Source of the DNA: Cryobacterium sp. Y29
GTDB taxonomy: Bacteria > Actinomycetota > Actinomycetes > Actinomycetales > Microbacteriaceae
Assembly: GCF_002929825.1 (NCBI RefSeq)
Contig: NZ_PJJN01000032.1
Location: 163,416-227,415, forward strand
Length of the DNA stretch: 64,000 nt
Direction: 5' to 3'
The notes below the pieces were generated by a model. It made no database searches. It was given only the letters and a program-made list of their open reading frames with translations, and was not told the origin of the DNA. Both the position numbers and the translations under genes were made by a program. The first letter of the stretch is position 1; each line of letters opens with the position of its first letter. Shown here piece by piece: positions 18,956-32,300 of the stretch.

Positions 18956-19779
18956 GCACCCAGCCTAGCCCCGGTAAAGATCGTCGATGAGGCTGCGCGT
19001 CCCGGGGCGGCGAGGTGCTGCTCAACGACGAGCTCGAGTTCGCCGGGTGCTCCATGGCCGAGTCGAATTCCGACCGATTGCGCCCAGTGGATAAGTTCGG
19101 CCGCGCTCGTGAAATTGTGTTCGTGTTCGAGCAGAGCCCGGGTGAACTCACCCTTCGACTTCTTATTGAAGTGGTTCAGGGCACGCTTCTGACCGTCTGC
19201 GCCGTCGGAGACCACCCGCAGGTAGAGTGAGTCCGCCCGCACGGGTCGGGCGCCGAGGCCAACATAGGCCTCGGACCTCAGGTCGAGCAGCAGTCCTTCG
19301 GTCCGGCCGAGGAGCCGCTGAATATCGCTGCTCCAGTGCTGTTTGAGAGTGTGGTTGGCCAGCGTGACGCCCGGAACGCGCGAATCGTGGGACAGCCGGT
19401 AGGCCGGTATCGGATCAAGTGCCGCGAGCGGCCCGAGCAGCGCGGAGTGTACGACCAGGTGAGCGTGAGCGAACTCGCGCTGCGAACCTGCGAGGGTGGC
19501 AGCATCCAGACCGTCGAAGAGCACCCCGGTATAGCGATCCATTACCGCCAGGGTCGCAGATTCAAGCAACTCCCGGTTGCGGTCAATCTCGAACAGCTGT
19601 GTGCGGCCCAGTTTGAGGGCGGTGCGGGCAGCTTCGGGATGCCGTGTCAGCGCTACGAGCGCCCGCGCTAGCGCCCGACGCTTCACGTTCAGGGTCGGGT
19701 AGGCCAGTTTTTCCCAGTCCAGGGGTACAGCTTCGCCGCCGGAGCGTTTCGTCTCCGACGGCGGAAGCAGTATCAGCAC
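18952..19779 (-). CDS. yaaA: YaaA family peroxide stress protein
   Basis: From the GTG at 19779 the protein is 275 residues and begins with the family hallmark [12 protein letters not shown]. Other family features are [21 protein letters not shown] and the late [15 protein letters not shown]. YaaA (DUF328/UPF0246) lowers intracellular iron during peroxide stress in E. coli; the biochemical activity is not settled. The open frame extends to 19998 but that part is the antisense of atpC, so the GTG is the sensible start. It lies 16 bases downstream of the atp operon and overlaps mdh. Confidence 0.82.
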   Translation of the reverse strand: MLILLPPSETKRSGGEAVPLDWEKLAYPTLNVKRRALARALVALTRHPEAARTALKLGRTQLFEIDRNRELLESATLAVMDRYTGVLFDGLDAATLAGSQREFAHAHLVVHSALLGPLAALDPIPAYRLSHDSRVPGVTLANHTLKQHWSSDIQRLLGRTEGLLLDLRSEAYVGLGARPVRADSLYLRVVSDGADGQKRALNHFNKKSKGEFTRALLEHEHNFTSAAELIHWAQSVGIRLGHGAPGELELVVEQHLAAPGRAASSTIFTGARLGA

Positions 19780-19795
19780 TGGTGTGTCAGACGGG

Positions 19796-20068
19796 CTATT
19801 TGGAACCCACGAGTTCAGCCTTGCGGGCCACGATGGTGATCGTGTCATTGTCGACCGACAAGAATCCATCTTCAGCCTGGGCCAGAACCTTGGAGCCGTC
19901 TGGCAGGGTGAGACGCACGTCACCCGCGGCCAGGATCGCCAGCATCGGCTCGTGACCGGCCAGGATGCCGATTTCGCCCTCGACGGTCTTGGCGACAACC
20001 ATGGTCACCTCGCCGGCCCACACCTGCTGGTCGGCCGAAACGACGCTGACGGACAGCGACTTCGCCAT
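19796..20068 (-). CDS. atpC: F1Fo ATP synthase subunit epsilon
   Basis: A 90-residue epsilon subunit consisting of the N-terminal beta-sandwich only (MAKSLSVSVVSADQQVWAGE, EGEIGILAGHEPMLAIL). The two C-terminal inhibitory helices of E. coli epsilon are absent, as is usual in many actinobacteria. The ATG at 20068 is preceded by AAGGAG, so I prefer it to the GTG/ATG options further upstream inside atpD. It is the last gene of the atp operon and links gamma to the catalytic head. Confidence 0.92.
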   Translation of the reverse strand: MAKSLSVSVVSADQQVWAGEVTMVVAKTVEGEIGILAGHEPMLAILAAGDVRLTLPDGSKVLAQAEDGFLSVDNDTITIVARKAELVGSK

Positions 20069-20070
20069 GC

Positions 20071-21567
<1,497 letters not shown>

Positions 21568-22470
21568 CTACTTCTTAGCGGATGAGAGCGCGTCGGCTCC
21601 ACCCACGATCTCGGAAATCTGCTGGGTAATCTCGGACTGGCGCGCGTTGTTCGACAGGCGTGTGTAGTCCGTAATCAACTTGTCGGCATTGTCGCTGGCC
21701 GACTTCATCGCCTTCTGACGACTCGCGTGCTCCGACGCCGCCGACTGCAACATAGCGTTGAACAGACGACTCTCGATATATACCGGGAGGAGGCTGTCGA
21801 GAACGGTTTCCACGTCGGGTTCGAACTCGTAAAGCGGAAGGACCTTGTTGTCGCCGGGTTCTTCCACTCCCTCAACGACCTCGAGGGGAAGCAGCCGAAC
21901 GACTTCGGGCACCTGGGTGACCATGCTGACGAAACGGTTGTACACGATGTGGATCTCGTCGACGCCACCATCGGAATAGTCCGTCAGGAACGTTTCCAGA
22001 AGGGCCTCGCCGATTTCCTTGGCTGTTTCGAACTGCGGCTGGTCGGTTCCGCCCGTCCAAATTCGCTCCGAAGCGCGGTTTCGAAAGTTGAAGTACGCGA
22101 TGGCCTTTCGGCCCACCAGGAAATAGACGATCTCTTTACCCTGGCCGCGGAGCAGTTCACTCAACGACTCCGCTTCCCGCAGTACCTGCGAGCTGAAGGC
22201 ACCGGCCAAGCCGCGGTCGGACGCGAAGATGACGACCGCTGCACGCTCGATCTTCTCGGGCTCCGTTGTGAGTACGTGCTCGACGTTCGAGTACGTGGCT
22301 ACCGCTGAAACGGCACGCGTTACCGCGCGCGAGTACGGGGTTGACGCAGCTACTCGCGCCTGCGCTTTCTGGATGCGCGAGGCGGAGATCAGCTCCATGG
22401 CCCGAGTGATCTTCTTGGTCGTCTGGGCAGACTTGATCTTCTGCCGGTAGACCCGAAGTTGCGCTCCCAT
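21568..22470 (-). CDS. atpG: F1Fo ATP synthase subunit gamma
   Basis: The 300-residue central-stalk gamma subunit. The N-terminal coiled coil ([20 protein letters not shown] and [13 protein letters not shown]) and the C-terminal helix ([20 protein letters not shown], then [22 protein letters not shown]) are both recognisable. Rotation of gamma drives catalysis in the alpha/beta hexamer. It is separated from atpA by 82 bases that contain a short direct repeat. Confidence 0.95.
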   Translation of the reverse strand: MGAQLRVYRQKIKSAQTTKKITRAMELISASRIQKAQARVAASTPYSRAVTRAVSAVATYSNVEHVLTTEPEKIERAAVVIFASDRGLAGAFSSQVLREAESLSELLRGQGKEIVYFLVGRKAIAYFNFRNRASERIWTGGTDQPQFETAKEIGEALLETFLTDYSDGGVDEIHIVYNRFVSMVTQVPEVVRLLPLEVVEGVEEPGDNKVLPLYEFEPDVETVLDSLLPVYIESRLFNAMLQSAASEHASRQKAMKSASDNADKLITDYTRLSNNARQSEITQQISEIVGGADALSSAKK

Positions 22471-22552
22471 GTGTCTGCTTCCTTGTCTTTCAGTTTGTCG
22501 TCGTCAGTGTTACAGCATCGTCAGTGTTACTGCCTCGTCGAAATCGACGAAA

Positions 22553-24190
<1,638 letters not shown>

Positions 24191-24292
24191 CATCTTCCCT
24201 TTTCTGTACGGCTGTACAGGTTTTGTCTGTTCGAGGACGCTGCCGCCCTGAGTCATCTGGTACTGCTGGGTTTATGGTGTCACGGAAGTGAC

Positions 24293-25108
24293 TCAGCGAA
24301 CGAGCTGGAGTCTCAGATCCGCCAAGCGGGTTGCAATGCTGCCGTCGATGACCAAATCACCGATTTGTACGCGCACTCCACCGACCAGTTCCGGGTCAAC
24401 GACCAAGTTGGTGGTGAGTGCCCGTCCGTGGCGCAACTGAAGGTTCTTCTGCAAGCGGGCGAGCTGGTCGGCTGTGAGAACACTGGCCGACGTGATCGTG
24501 GCGATCGACGTGCCAGACTCGTCCGCAACGACGGCTGCTGCGTGTCGCAGCAGTTCGCCAATGCGGCGGCCGCGAGGCTGCTGCACCAGGTGACGAACAA
24601 TGGCGAGCGTCTCACCGGATACTTTGCCGACTAAAAGTTTTTCAACCAGGGCCGCTTTGGCGTCAATCTTGCCTAGCTTGCTGGCCAGGGCCAGCTCGAG
24701 CTCAGCGTCGGAGGACACCGTCTTACCGAAGGCGAATAGTTCCCCCTCGATCGACGTTTCGGCGGGTGACGCTCCACCGGCCGAAACAGACAGTGCCAGT
24801 GCCCGCAGGCCCAGTTCTTCGATCCCGGCGAGCAAGTCGTCGTGGTTGGACCATCGTTCGGACACAGCGGCGGCGAGCAGGTCCAGAGCCCGCGGCGTCA
24901 CACTCGCGCCGAAAACGGCGCGCACGAGGGTGACCTTGGCCGCAGCATCCGCTGACGCATCACCGAGCGCTGACAACAGCTGGGACGACGAACCGATTAC
25001 GCGACCGGCGCCGAACAGGCTCTCGCCCGTCGCCAGATCAGTCGTGCCGCCGGGAACGGACAGTGCCGCCCTCGACGTTGCGAGTGCTTCTCTGGTGGCG
25101 CTTCCCAT
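24293..25108 (-). CDS. atpH: F1Fo ATP synthase subunit delta
   Basis: A 271-residue delta subunit of the long actinobacterial type. The C-terminal part with LQKNLQLRHGRALTTNLVVD and PELVGGVRVQIGDLVIDGSI is the OSCP signature. The N-terminal part begins MGSATREALATSRAAL. It joins the peripheral stalk (b subunit) to the F1 head. The start follows the atpF stop by 3 bases. Confidence 0.93.
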   Translation of the reverse strand: MGSATREALATSRAALSVPGGTTDLATGESLFGAGRVIGSSSQLLSALGDASADAAAKVTLVRAVFGASVTPRALDLLAAAVSERWSNHDDLLAGIEELGLRALALSVSAGGASPAETSIEGELFAFGKTVSSDAELELALASKLGKIDAKAALVEKLLVGKVSGETLAIVRHLVQQPRGRRIGELLRHAAAVVADESGTSIATITSASVLTADQLARLQKNLQLRHGRALTTNLVVDPELVGGVRVQIGDLVIDGSIATRLADLRLQLVR

Positions 25109-25111
25109 GGG

Positions 25112-25690
25112 CTAGATCTTTCCTGCTGCTGGAGCTGCTGCTTGAGCTGGTACTTCGCTGGCTTCGAGTTCTGCCAGGAAACGATCGACGATGGCACTGG
25201 CCTTCGCGTCGTCGGACAGGCTTTCACCGATGACACCCGAAGCGAGGTCGATGGCAAGGGTGCCGACCTCGCTGCGAAGGGACACGACGGCGGCCTGACG
25301 TTCGGCTTCGATCTGCGTCTTGGCACTGGCCGCGATGCGACTGGCCTCGGCCGCAGCCTGCTCCTTGTGCTCAGCGACAATGCGCTGGCCGTCAGTGCGG
25401 GCCTGGTCACGAATCGCACCGGCTTCGGCACGGGCGTCAGCCAACTGGGCCGTGTACTGCACGAGTGCAGCTTCGGCCTTGCGCTGGGCGTCGTCGGCCT
25501 TGGCGATGTTGCCCTCGATGGCTTCTGCACGGTCGTCAAGAAGCTTCTGCATTCTGGGCAGCACAAGCTTCCAGAAGAAGAACAAAATCACGACAAAGCA
25601 GACCGCCGACCAGATGATGTCGTACCACTCGGGAATGAGCGGGTTCTTCGCCGCTTCTTCAGTCGCGGCTGCAATTACTGCGTGAAGCAT
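25112..25690 (-). CDS. atpF: F1Fo ATP synthase subunit b
   Basis: The peripheral-stalk b subunit of about 192 residues. A membrane helix near residues 28-48 (IIWSAVCFVVILFFFWKLVL) is followed by a long charged coiled coil rich in Ala, Glu and Arg. Two ATGs stand in tandem (25693 and 25690) after AGGAGGC; the second has the better spacing. It is between atpE and atpH. Confidence 0.94.
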   Translation of the reverse strand: MLHAVIAAATEEAAKNPLIPEWYDIIWSAVCFVVILFFFWKLVLPRMQKLLDDRAEAIEGNIAKADDAQRKAEAALVQYTAQLADARAEAGAIRDQARTDGQRIVAEHKEQAAAEASRIAASAKTQIEAERQAAVVSLRSEVGTLAIDLASGVIGESLSDDAKASAIVDRFLAELEASEVPAQAAAPAAGKI

Positions 25691-25719
25691 CATGCCTCCT
25701 AACTAAGTAGTGAAGAGGA

Positions 25720-26900
<1,181 letters not shown>

Positions 26901-26992
26901 GCGTAAGCCGGGGTGGGATTGTATTTACTGTAGCAAAGATCAGGCGCGTAGCCGAATCGAGAGCAGGATCCGTGGGTGAATGGGTCGAAGGG

Positions 26993-27469
26993 TTAGTCGT
27001 CGACCGGAGCGGGGGGCAGGGCGACGTCGCTGACGTAGGGCATCCGGCTTTTCAACACCACGACAGCGTCGACGACGAGGGAACCTACAACGCCGGCGAT
27101 AATGCAGAAGAACAGCACCATCGGTTGAATCCATTCGCGATCCTGCAACACCACGAGCAATACCAGGAACACCACAAACTTGAGCAACCAGCCTCCCATG
27201 ATGATGCCGAAAAAGGCACCAATGGCTGATTCGTTTCCGGCGACGCGATTGGCCAGCAGAATGCTGCCGGCCGTGATGCCCATGAAAGCAACGGACATGA
27301 GCGTTCCGATCAGGGCGCTGATCACACCGGTGCCGCCATCGATGAGGTAGCCGATGACCGAACCCACCACGGCAATGGCGAGGGCGACATATCCCCCGTA
27401 GATCAGGATACGACGCAGCACAGGGATCGAGGTGGGCGTGGTAGCTACGGGTGGGGTGGCGCTGGTCAT
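26993..27469 (-). CDS. AtpI-like membrane protein of the ATP synthase operon
   Basis: A 158-residue protein with four hydrophobic segments (residues about 19-43, 48-73, 84-108 and 116-140) and polar ends. Its position directly before atpB and its topology fit the ATP synthase protein I slot, which in other bacteria helps assemble the c-ring. Sequence identity to AtpI is weak by eye, so the call is mainly positional. Its start overlaps the stop of the WecA-like gene (ATGA). Confidence 0.65.
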   Translation of the reverse strand: MTSATPPVATTPTSIPVLRRILIYGGYVALAIAVVGSVIGYLIDGGTGVISALIGTLMSVAFMGITAGSILLANRVAGNESAIGAFFGIIMGGWLLKFVVFLVLLVVLQDREWIQPMVLFFCIIAGVVGSLVVDAVVVLKSRMPYVSDVALPPAPVDD

Positions 27470-28740
27470 ACGTTCTCCTCGGCAGGCGCCGCCGCGGAGG
27501 CGGTCGCTCGTGTCGTTGTTGGGACTGATAGTGCTGTTGTGGGCGCAGCGGCCTCGTCAAGCGGGTCGAATTGGTGCAGTACTGCTATCTGCGCCGGTGC
27601 TGACTGACTGACCCATTCACGAGTCTTGCGGCGTCCGAGCGGGGCGAGCGTGACGATGGTGCAGATCAGCAACGACGTGATCAGGAAGATGGTCGCGTAC
27701 CAGGTCGGGAGGGCAAAATACACGGGAAGAATGTAATAGAGCAGGCACCCGATAGATGCTGCTGCTGTCCACCCGTAGAAGATCAATACGGCGTGCAGGT
27801 GGGAGTGTCCCATATCGAGCAGGCGGTGGTGCAGGTGTTTTCGGTCGGCGCTGAAAGGCGATTTGCCGGCCCGCACCCGCCGGAACACGGCCAGTCCGAA
27901 GTCGAGCAGCGGAATGATCATGATCGCCACCGGCAACAGAATGGGGATGAACGCTGGGAAGAGTTCTGAGCGGTTGATGGCGGTGGGGTCGATCTGGCCG
28001 GTGATGGCGATCGCGCTCGTGGCCATGAGCAGCCCGACCAGGAGTGCGCCGGCATCACCCATGAACATCTTGGCCGGATGCCAATTCAAGGGCAGGAACC
28101 CCACACAGGCACCCACGAGGATGGCGGCGATGAGGGAGGCAAGGTTGAAGTAGTTGGTCGGTGACGTATCTCGCACGAGAAGGTAGCTGTAGAGAAAGAA
28201 AACACCGTTGGCGATCAGGGCAACGCCGGTGACGAGGCCGTCGAGGCCATCGATGAAGTTGATCATGTTCATGACGACGACAATGGCAACGATCGTGACG
28301 ACAATCGATGTCCAGCCGCTCCAGACCGTCAGTCCACCGATCGGCAGGGAATAGATCTGTACGCCTTGCCAGGCAACGAGCCCGGCGGCAATGAATTGCC
28401 CAGCGAGCTTCGTCATCCAGTCGAGATCCCAAATATCGTCGGCAACGCCGACGAGAACGATCAGGAGGGCAGCGCCGAGGATGGCCAGAATCTGCTGTGG
28501 GTCGGCAAAAACCATGCGCAGCGGGGCAAAGGGAGCCGAGATGAGATAGGCGACACCGAAAGCCACGAGAATTCCGAGGAACATGGCGATGCCGCCGAGG
28601 CGCGGAGTGGGCCGGGTGTGTACGTCGCGTTCGCGAATTTTCGGGTACAGGTGGTACTTGTGACTGAGCTTGTAAACCACGATCGACAGCACAAAAGTCA
28701 CGATCGCTGAAACGAGCGCGAGGAGAAGAAAAAGGGTCAT
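27466..28740 (-). CDS. WecA/MraY-family undecaprenyl-phosphate sugar-1-phosphate transferase
   Basis: A 424-residue polytopic membrane enzyme with about eleven helices. Catalytic motifs are VGVADDIWDLDWMTKLAGQ (DDxxD type), NMINFIDGLDGLVTG and the cytoplasmic HLHHRLLDMGHSH. The family transfers a sugar-1-phosphate (commonly GlcNAc) from UDP to undecaprenyl or decaprenyl phosphate at the membrane, the first step of arabinogalactan linker or teichoic-type polymers. The location between tsaC and the atp genes matches the actinobacterial WecA homologue (Rv1302 context). The C-terminal 60 residues are a low-complexity Thr/Ala tail. Confidence 0.88.
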   Translation of the reverse strand: MTLFLLLALVSAIVTFVLSIVVYKLSHKYHLYPKIRERDVHTRPTPRLGGIAMFLGILVAFGVAYLISAPFAPLRMVFADPQQILAILGAALLIVLVGVADDIWDLDWMTKLAGQFIAAGLVAWQGVQIYSLPIGGLTVWSGWTSIVVTIVAIVVVMNMINFIDGLDGLVTGVALIANGVFFLYSYLLVRDTSPTNYFNLASLIAAILVGACVGFLPLNWHPAKMFMGDAGALLVGLLMATSAIAITGQIDPTAINRSELFPAFIPILLPVAIMIIPLLDFGLAVFRRVRAGKSPFSADRKHLHHRLLDMGHSHLHAVLIFYGWTAAASIGCLLYYILPVYFALPTWYATIFLITSLLICTIVTLAPLGRRKTREWVSQSAPAQIAVLHQFDPLDEAAAPTTALSVPTTTRATASAAAPAEENV

Positions 28741-28743
28741 GGG

Positions 28744-29580
28744 CTACCGGCTGGCCTCCGTACCGTCGTGCGCGTCTTCCGTATTGTCATTCTGGGACGG
28801 GGCAGCGACGGATGGCGCAGCATCCGTTTCAGTCACTTCAGCCGGTGTACCGGGGATAGGCGGAACGGCCGCGAGCACGTCTCCCACGACGGCCGCGATC
28901 GCCTCGCGGGAAATGACGCCGCTGCGCACGATGTGCAGAAAACCACCGTTGACCTCGAAACCGGCGGCGTCCACTATCGTGGACGACCCATCGCTGGTCT
29001 GACTAAACACGCTTTCATAGGTGCTGCCGGCGGTCCCACCGTCGAGGTACACGTCGACGCTCTCGCCGAGCGCGGCTGCGGCGGCCTGGACGTCGATGGT
29101 GGCAGCCATGCCGCTGAGGTTTGCGCTGGATACGGCGAGCGGGCCGGTCTGCGCGAGCAGGTCGAGCGCGACCTGGTTGCTCGGCATGCGAAGCGCCACG
29201 GTGCCCCGGGTTTCGCCGAGATCCCAGACCAGCGAGGGCTGGGCATTGACAATAACGGTGAGTCCGCCGGGCCAGAAGGCCGCGACCAGGTCGCGTACCG
29301 GCTGCGGCACGTCCACGGCGAGGGCGTCGAGGGCGGCGATGCCGGGGATGAGCACCGGCGGCGGAGACTGCCGGCTTCGGCCCTTTGCGTCGAGGAGCAG
29401 CTGAACTGCTTCGGCGTTGAATGCGTCAGCAGCAACGCCATAGACCGTGTCGGTGGGGATGACGACGAGCGCCCCGCGTCCGATGGCTGTGCGAGCCAGC
29501 GCGATGTGCGCCTGGTAGTTTTCGCTCGTGTCTGTGTCGTTCGCGTGCGAGTCACTCGTGCAATCGTATATGCGTGTCAT
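28744..29580 (-). CDS. L-threonylcarbamoyladenylate synthase (Sua5/YrdC)
   Basis: A 278-residue enzyme from the ATG at 29580 (MTRIYDCTSDSHANDT). The YrdC domain shows IPTDTVYGVAADAFN, LLLDAKGRSRQSPPPVLI, ALRMPSNQVALDLL and GPLAVSSANLSG. It makes threonylcarbamoyl-AMP for the t6A37 modification of ANN-decoding tRNAs. A C-terminal Ala/Thr-rich tail of about 40 residues follows the domain and has no clear match to the Sua5 C-terminal domain. It lies between prmC and the WecA-like gene, the usual actinobacterial order. Confidence 0.88.
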   Translation of the reverse strand: MTRIYDCTSDSHANDTDTSENYQAHIALARTAIGRGALVVIPTDTVYGVAADAFNAEAVQLLLDAKGRSRQSPPPVLIPGIAALDALAVDVPQPVRDLVAAFWPGGLTVIVNAQPSLVWDLGETRGTVALRMPSNQVALDLLAQTGPLAVSSANLSGMAATIDVQAAAAALGESVDVYLDGGTAGSTYESVFSQTSDGSSTIVDAAGFEVNGGFLHIVRSGVISREAIAAVVGDVLAAVPPIPGTPAEVTETDAAPSVAAPSQNDNTEDAHDGTEASR

Positions 29581-29660
29581 TTCCGGCAATCCTAGCCCAG
29601 TGTAGTTGTGAAGAACGGATGCGCAGGCCATCCATCGTAACGGCGCATGGCGCGTATTGA

Positions 29661-30545
29661 TCAGGGTCGAAGTGCTGTCGTGGCCCGGTCTCGGCTGGTG
29701 TAGTCGCGGTGGGTAGCCGGGGCGCGCCAGCCATCGATCGCCAGCAATTCCCTAATCGCCGCACCCTGCAGCTCGCCGTGCTCGATCACGAGCACCCCGC
29801 CGGGGCGCAGAAGCCGAAGACCTGTCGCCGACACGCTGCGGACCACATCGAGGCCGTCTGGGCCGCCGAACAGGGCGTGGGCGGGGTCGAACAGACGCAC
29901 CTCGGGGTCGCGGGGAATCGCATCGGCTGGGATATACGGCGGATTGGAGATGACGACGGCAACCGTGCCGTCGAGTTCCGCGAAGGCGTCCGCGAGGTCA
30001 CCGAAGGTGAGGATGGCGTTTTCGGCGGCCACCTCTTCGAAATTTCGAGTGGTCCAGGGAAAGGCCTCCGGCGAGTTCTCAATCGCGAAAATGCGTGCGT
30101 GGGGCACCTCGGTGGCCAGGGCCAACGCGATCGCGCCGCTCCCGGTGCCCAGGTCGATACCGATCGGCTGCGGATCGGGCATGGACCGCAGGGCGTCGAT
30201 GGCGAACTGGGCGACCTGTTCGGTTTCGGGCCGTGGCACGAAGACGCCGGGACCCACGTTCAACGACAGCGACCGGAACGGGGCCCGCCCCGTGATGTGC
30301 TGCAGTGGTTCGCGCGTGCTGCGACGGGCCAGCAGGGTCTCGATGGTGGCGGCATCCACTCGGCTGATCGGTCGATTGAGGATGCTGCCAGCCTGAACTT
30401 CGCCGCGGCTCTGGCCGAGTACGTGACCGATCAGCAGATCGGCGTCAACCTCGGCGTCGGTGATTCCGGCCGCGGCGAGCAGGCTGATCGCTCGGTTTCG
30501 CAGGGAAGTCACGGTGGCTGGCAGGGCAGAATCTGAAGAAGGCAC
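29661..30545 (-). CDS. prmC: Release factor glutamine methyltransferase
   Basis: A 294-residue SAM-dependent N5-glutamine methyltransferase (HemK). Motif I is IGIDLGTGSGAIALALA and the catalytic motif is NPPYIP; the N-terminal helical domain ends before FVPRPETEQ. It methylates the GGQ glutamine of release factors. It starts with GTG and is divergent from cysK. In most actinobacteria prfA directly precedes it; here cysK-cysE are in between, and prfA is at 32301. Confidence 0.9.
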   Translation of the reverse strand: MPSSDSALPATVTSLRNRAISLLAAAGITDAEVDADLLIGHVLGQSRGEVQAGSILNRPISRVDAATIETLLARRSTREPLQHITGRAPFRSLSLNVGPGVFVPRPETEQVAQFAIDALRSMPDPQPIGIDLGTGSGAIALALATEVPHARIFAIENSPEAFPWTTRNFEEVAAENAILTFGDLADAFAELDGTVAVVISNPPYIPADAIPRDPEVRLFDPAHALFGGPDGLDVVRSVSATGLRLLRPGGVLVIEHGELQGAAIRELLAIDGWRAPATHRDYTSRDRATTALRP

Positions 30546-30635
30546 GTAGTGAAATGTAACGCACCAATAGGTTTTCGGTCGAGAGACCTAGGCTGGAGAT
30601 GGCCCTCACACCGAATTTCACCGAATGAAAACCGA

Positions 30636-31586
30636 ATGAAAGTTGCCCTCGTGCCCAAGATCTACTCCGACATCACCGAAGCCGTTGGCCGGACTCCCCT
30701 CGTCAAACTGAACCGTTTGACCGCCGGCCTCGGTGCAACCGTGCTTGCGAAGCTCGAGTTTTACAACCCGTCCAGCAGCGTGAAGGACCGCATCGGCGTT
30801 GCAATCATCAACGCAGCGGAGAAGGACGGTTCGCTCAAGCCGGGTGGGACCATCGTTGAAGCGACCAGTGGCAACACGGGCATCGCTCTCGCCATGGTCG
30901 GCGCGGCCCGCGGTTACACCGTCATTCTGGCCATGCCCGAAACGATGAGCAAGGAACGTCGTGTCATGATGCGGGCGTACGGCGCCGAGATCGTACTGAC
31001 CTCCGGTGCCGATGGCATGCGCGGAGCAGTCGAAAAGGCCGCCGAGATCGTCGCAAACACGCCGGGCGCCGTACTGGCCAGCCAGTTCACGAACCCGGCC
31101 AACCCGGCCATTCACCGAGCGACCACCGGGGTCGAGATCTGGGACGACACCGAGGGCGCAGTCGACATCCTCGTCGCTGGCATCGGTACCGGCGGTACCC
31201 TCTCGGGCACTGGCGGCTATCTCAAGGAGCGGAAGCCGGGTCTCAAGGTCGTCGGTGTCGAGCCGATCGACTCCCCCATTCTCACGGGCGGCAAGCCTGG
31301 CCCGCACAAGATTCAGGGTCTCGGCGCCAACTTCGTGCCGGAAACCCTCAACCGCAGCATCTACGATTCGATCACCGATGTGACCCTGGCCGACTCGCTC
31401 TCCACGGCCCGCATACTCGGCACAGACGAGGGCATCCTCGGTGGAATCTCCGGCGGCGCCGCCGTCTGGGCAGCGCTCGAGCAGGCCAAACTGCCTGAGA
31501 ACGCGGGCAAGACGATCGTCGTCATCATTCCCGGCTTTGGCGAACGGTACATCTCGACCGTGCTGTACGAAGACCTGCTGGACTAA
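30636..31586 (+). CDS. cysK: Cysteine synthase (O-acetylserine sulfhydrylase A)
   Basis: A PLP enzyme of about 316 residues. The PLP lysine is in NPSSSVKDRIG, the substrate loop is EATSGNTGIALA, and the phosphate-binding glycine loop is GIGTGGTLSGTGGYLKE. It makes cysteine from O-acetylserine and sulfide. The start is uncertain: the ATG at 30636 gives MKVALVPKIYSDI, while the GTG at 30651 gives the more family-like N-terminus beginning PKIYSDITEAVGRTPL. It forms a two-gene unit with cysE. Confidence 0.93.
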   Translation: MKVALVPKIYSDITEAVGRTPLVKLNRLTAGLGATVLAKLEFYNPSSSVKDRIGVAIINAAEKDGSLKPGGTIVEATSGNTGIALAMVGAARGYTVILAMPETMSKERRVMMRAYGAEIVLTSGADGMRGAVEKAAEIVANTPGAVLASQFTNPANPAIHRATTGVEIWDDTEGAVDILVAGIGTGGTLSGTGGYLKERKPGLKVVGVEPIDSPILTGGKPGPHKIQGLGANFVPETLNRSIYDSITDVTLADSLSTARILGTDEGILGGISGGAAVWAALEQAKLPENAGKTIVVIIPGFGERYISTVLYEDLLD

Positions 31587-31607
31587 GCGGACGTCGTCTG
31601 CCCCTCA

Positions 31608-32195
31608 ATGAATCCTTTCCTGCGCCTGCGCGAAGACATCCAGGCAGCGCGCACCCACGACCCCGCCGCGCGCAGCAACACCGAGGTATTCCTTGCCTAC
31701 AGTGGGTTGCACGCGGTCTGGTCGTATCGGGTCGCGAACCGCTTGTGGCGTGCCGGGTTGCATCTTCCCGCCCGTTTGCTGTCCCAGGTGAGCCGGTTTC
31801 TGACCGGGATTGAGATTCACCCCGGCGCGACGATCGGGCGCCGCCTGTTCATCGACCACGGTATGGGAGTCGTGATCGGGGAGACGGCGGTGCTCGGCGA
31901 TGACGTGATGCTGTACCACGCGGTAACGCTCGGCGGCAAGAGCCGTCACGGGCATGCGCGGGGGGTGCGGCGGCATCCGTTTCTCGATGACGGCGTCACT
32001 GTTGGGGCCGGCGCCAAGGTGCTCGGACCGATCACCATCGGGGCCTGGAGCACGATCGGGTCCAACGCCGTCGTGACCAAGAATTCTCCTCCTCGGTCGC
32101 TCTTAGTGGGCATACCGGCAACGATTCGCCCGCAAACCCCAGCAACGGTCGAATCAGCCCGCGGAGGCAACCTCGAGCCGGAGTACTACCTCTAG
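31608..32195 (+). CDS. cysE: Serine O-acetyltransferase
   Basis: A 195-residue left-handed beta-helix acetyltransferase with hexapeptide repeats ([40 protein letters not shown]). It lacks the long N-terminal helical domain of E. coli CysE, as is common in Gram-positives. It produces O-acetylserine from serine and acetyl-CoA for the adjacent CysK. The ATG is 21 bases after the cysK stop. A strong hairpin terminator follows. Confidence 0.93.
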   Translation: MNPFLRLREDIQAARTHDPAARSNTEVFLAYSGLHAVWSYRVANRLWRAGLHLPARLLSQVSRFLTGIEIHPGATIGRRLFIDHGMGVVIGETAVLGDDVMLYHAVTLGGKSRHGHARGVRRHPFLDDGVTVGAGAKVLGPITIGAWSTIGSNAVVTKNSPPRSLLVGIPATIRPQTPATVESARGGNLEPEYYL

Positions 32196-32232
32196 TCTGC
32201 GCCAGTCCTCGCAGTGCACCGGGCCCAGGTCA

Positions 32233-32270
32233 AAAACGTCGGCCCAGTTTGCAGACTGGGCCGACGTTTT
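32233..32270. terminator. Bidirectional intrinsic terminator between cysE and prfA
   Basis: A perfect 16-bp inverted repeat, arms 32233-32248 (AAAACGTCGGCCCAGT) and 32255-32270, with a 6-base loop. It ends in T-runs on both strands and lies between convergent cysE and prfA, so it can stop transcription from either side. Confidence 0.9.
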
Positions 32271-32300
32271 GGGTCTGGGCCCAGTTCGTGCAGTGGGGTA

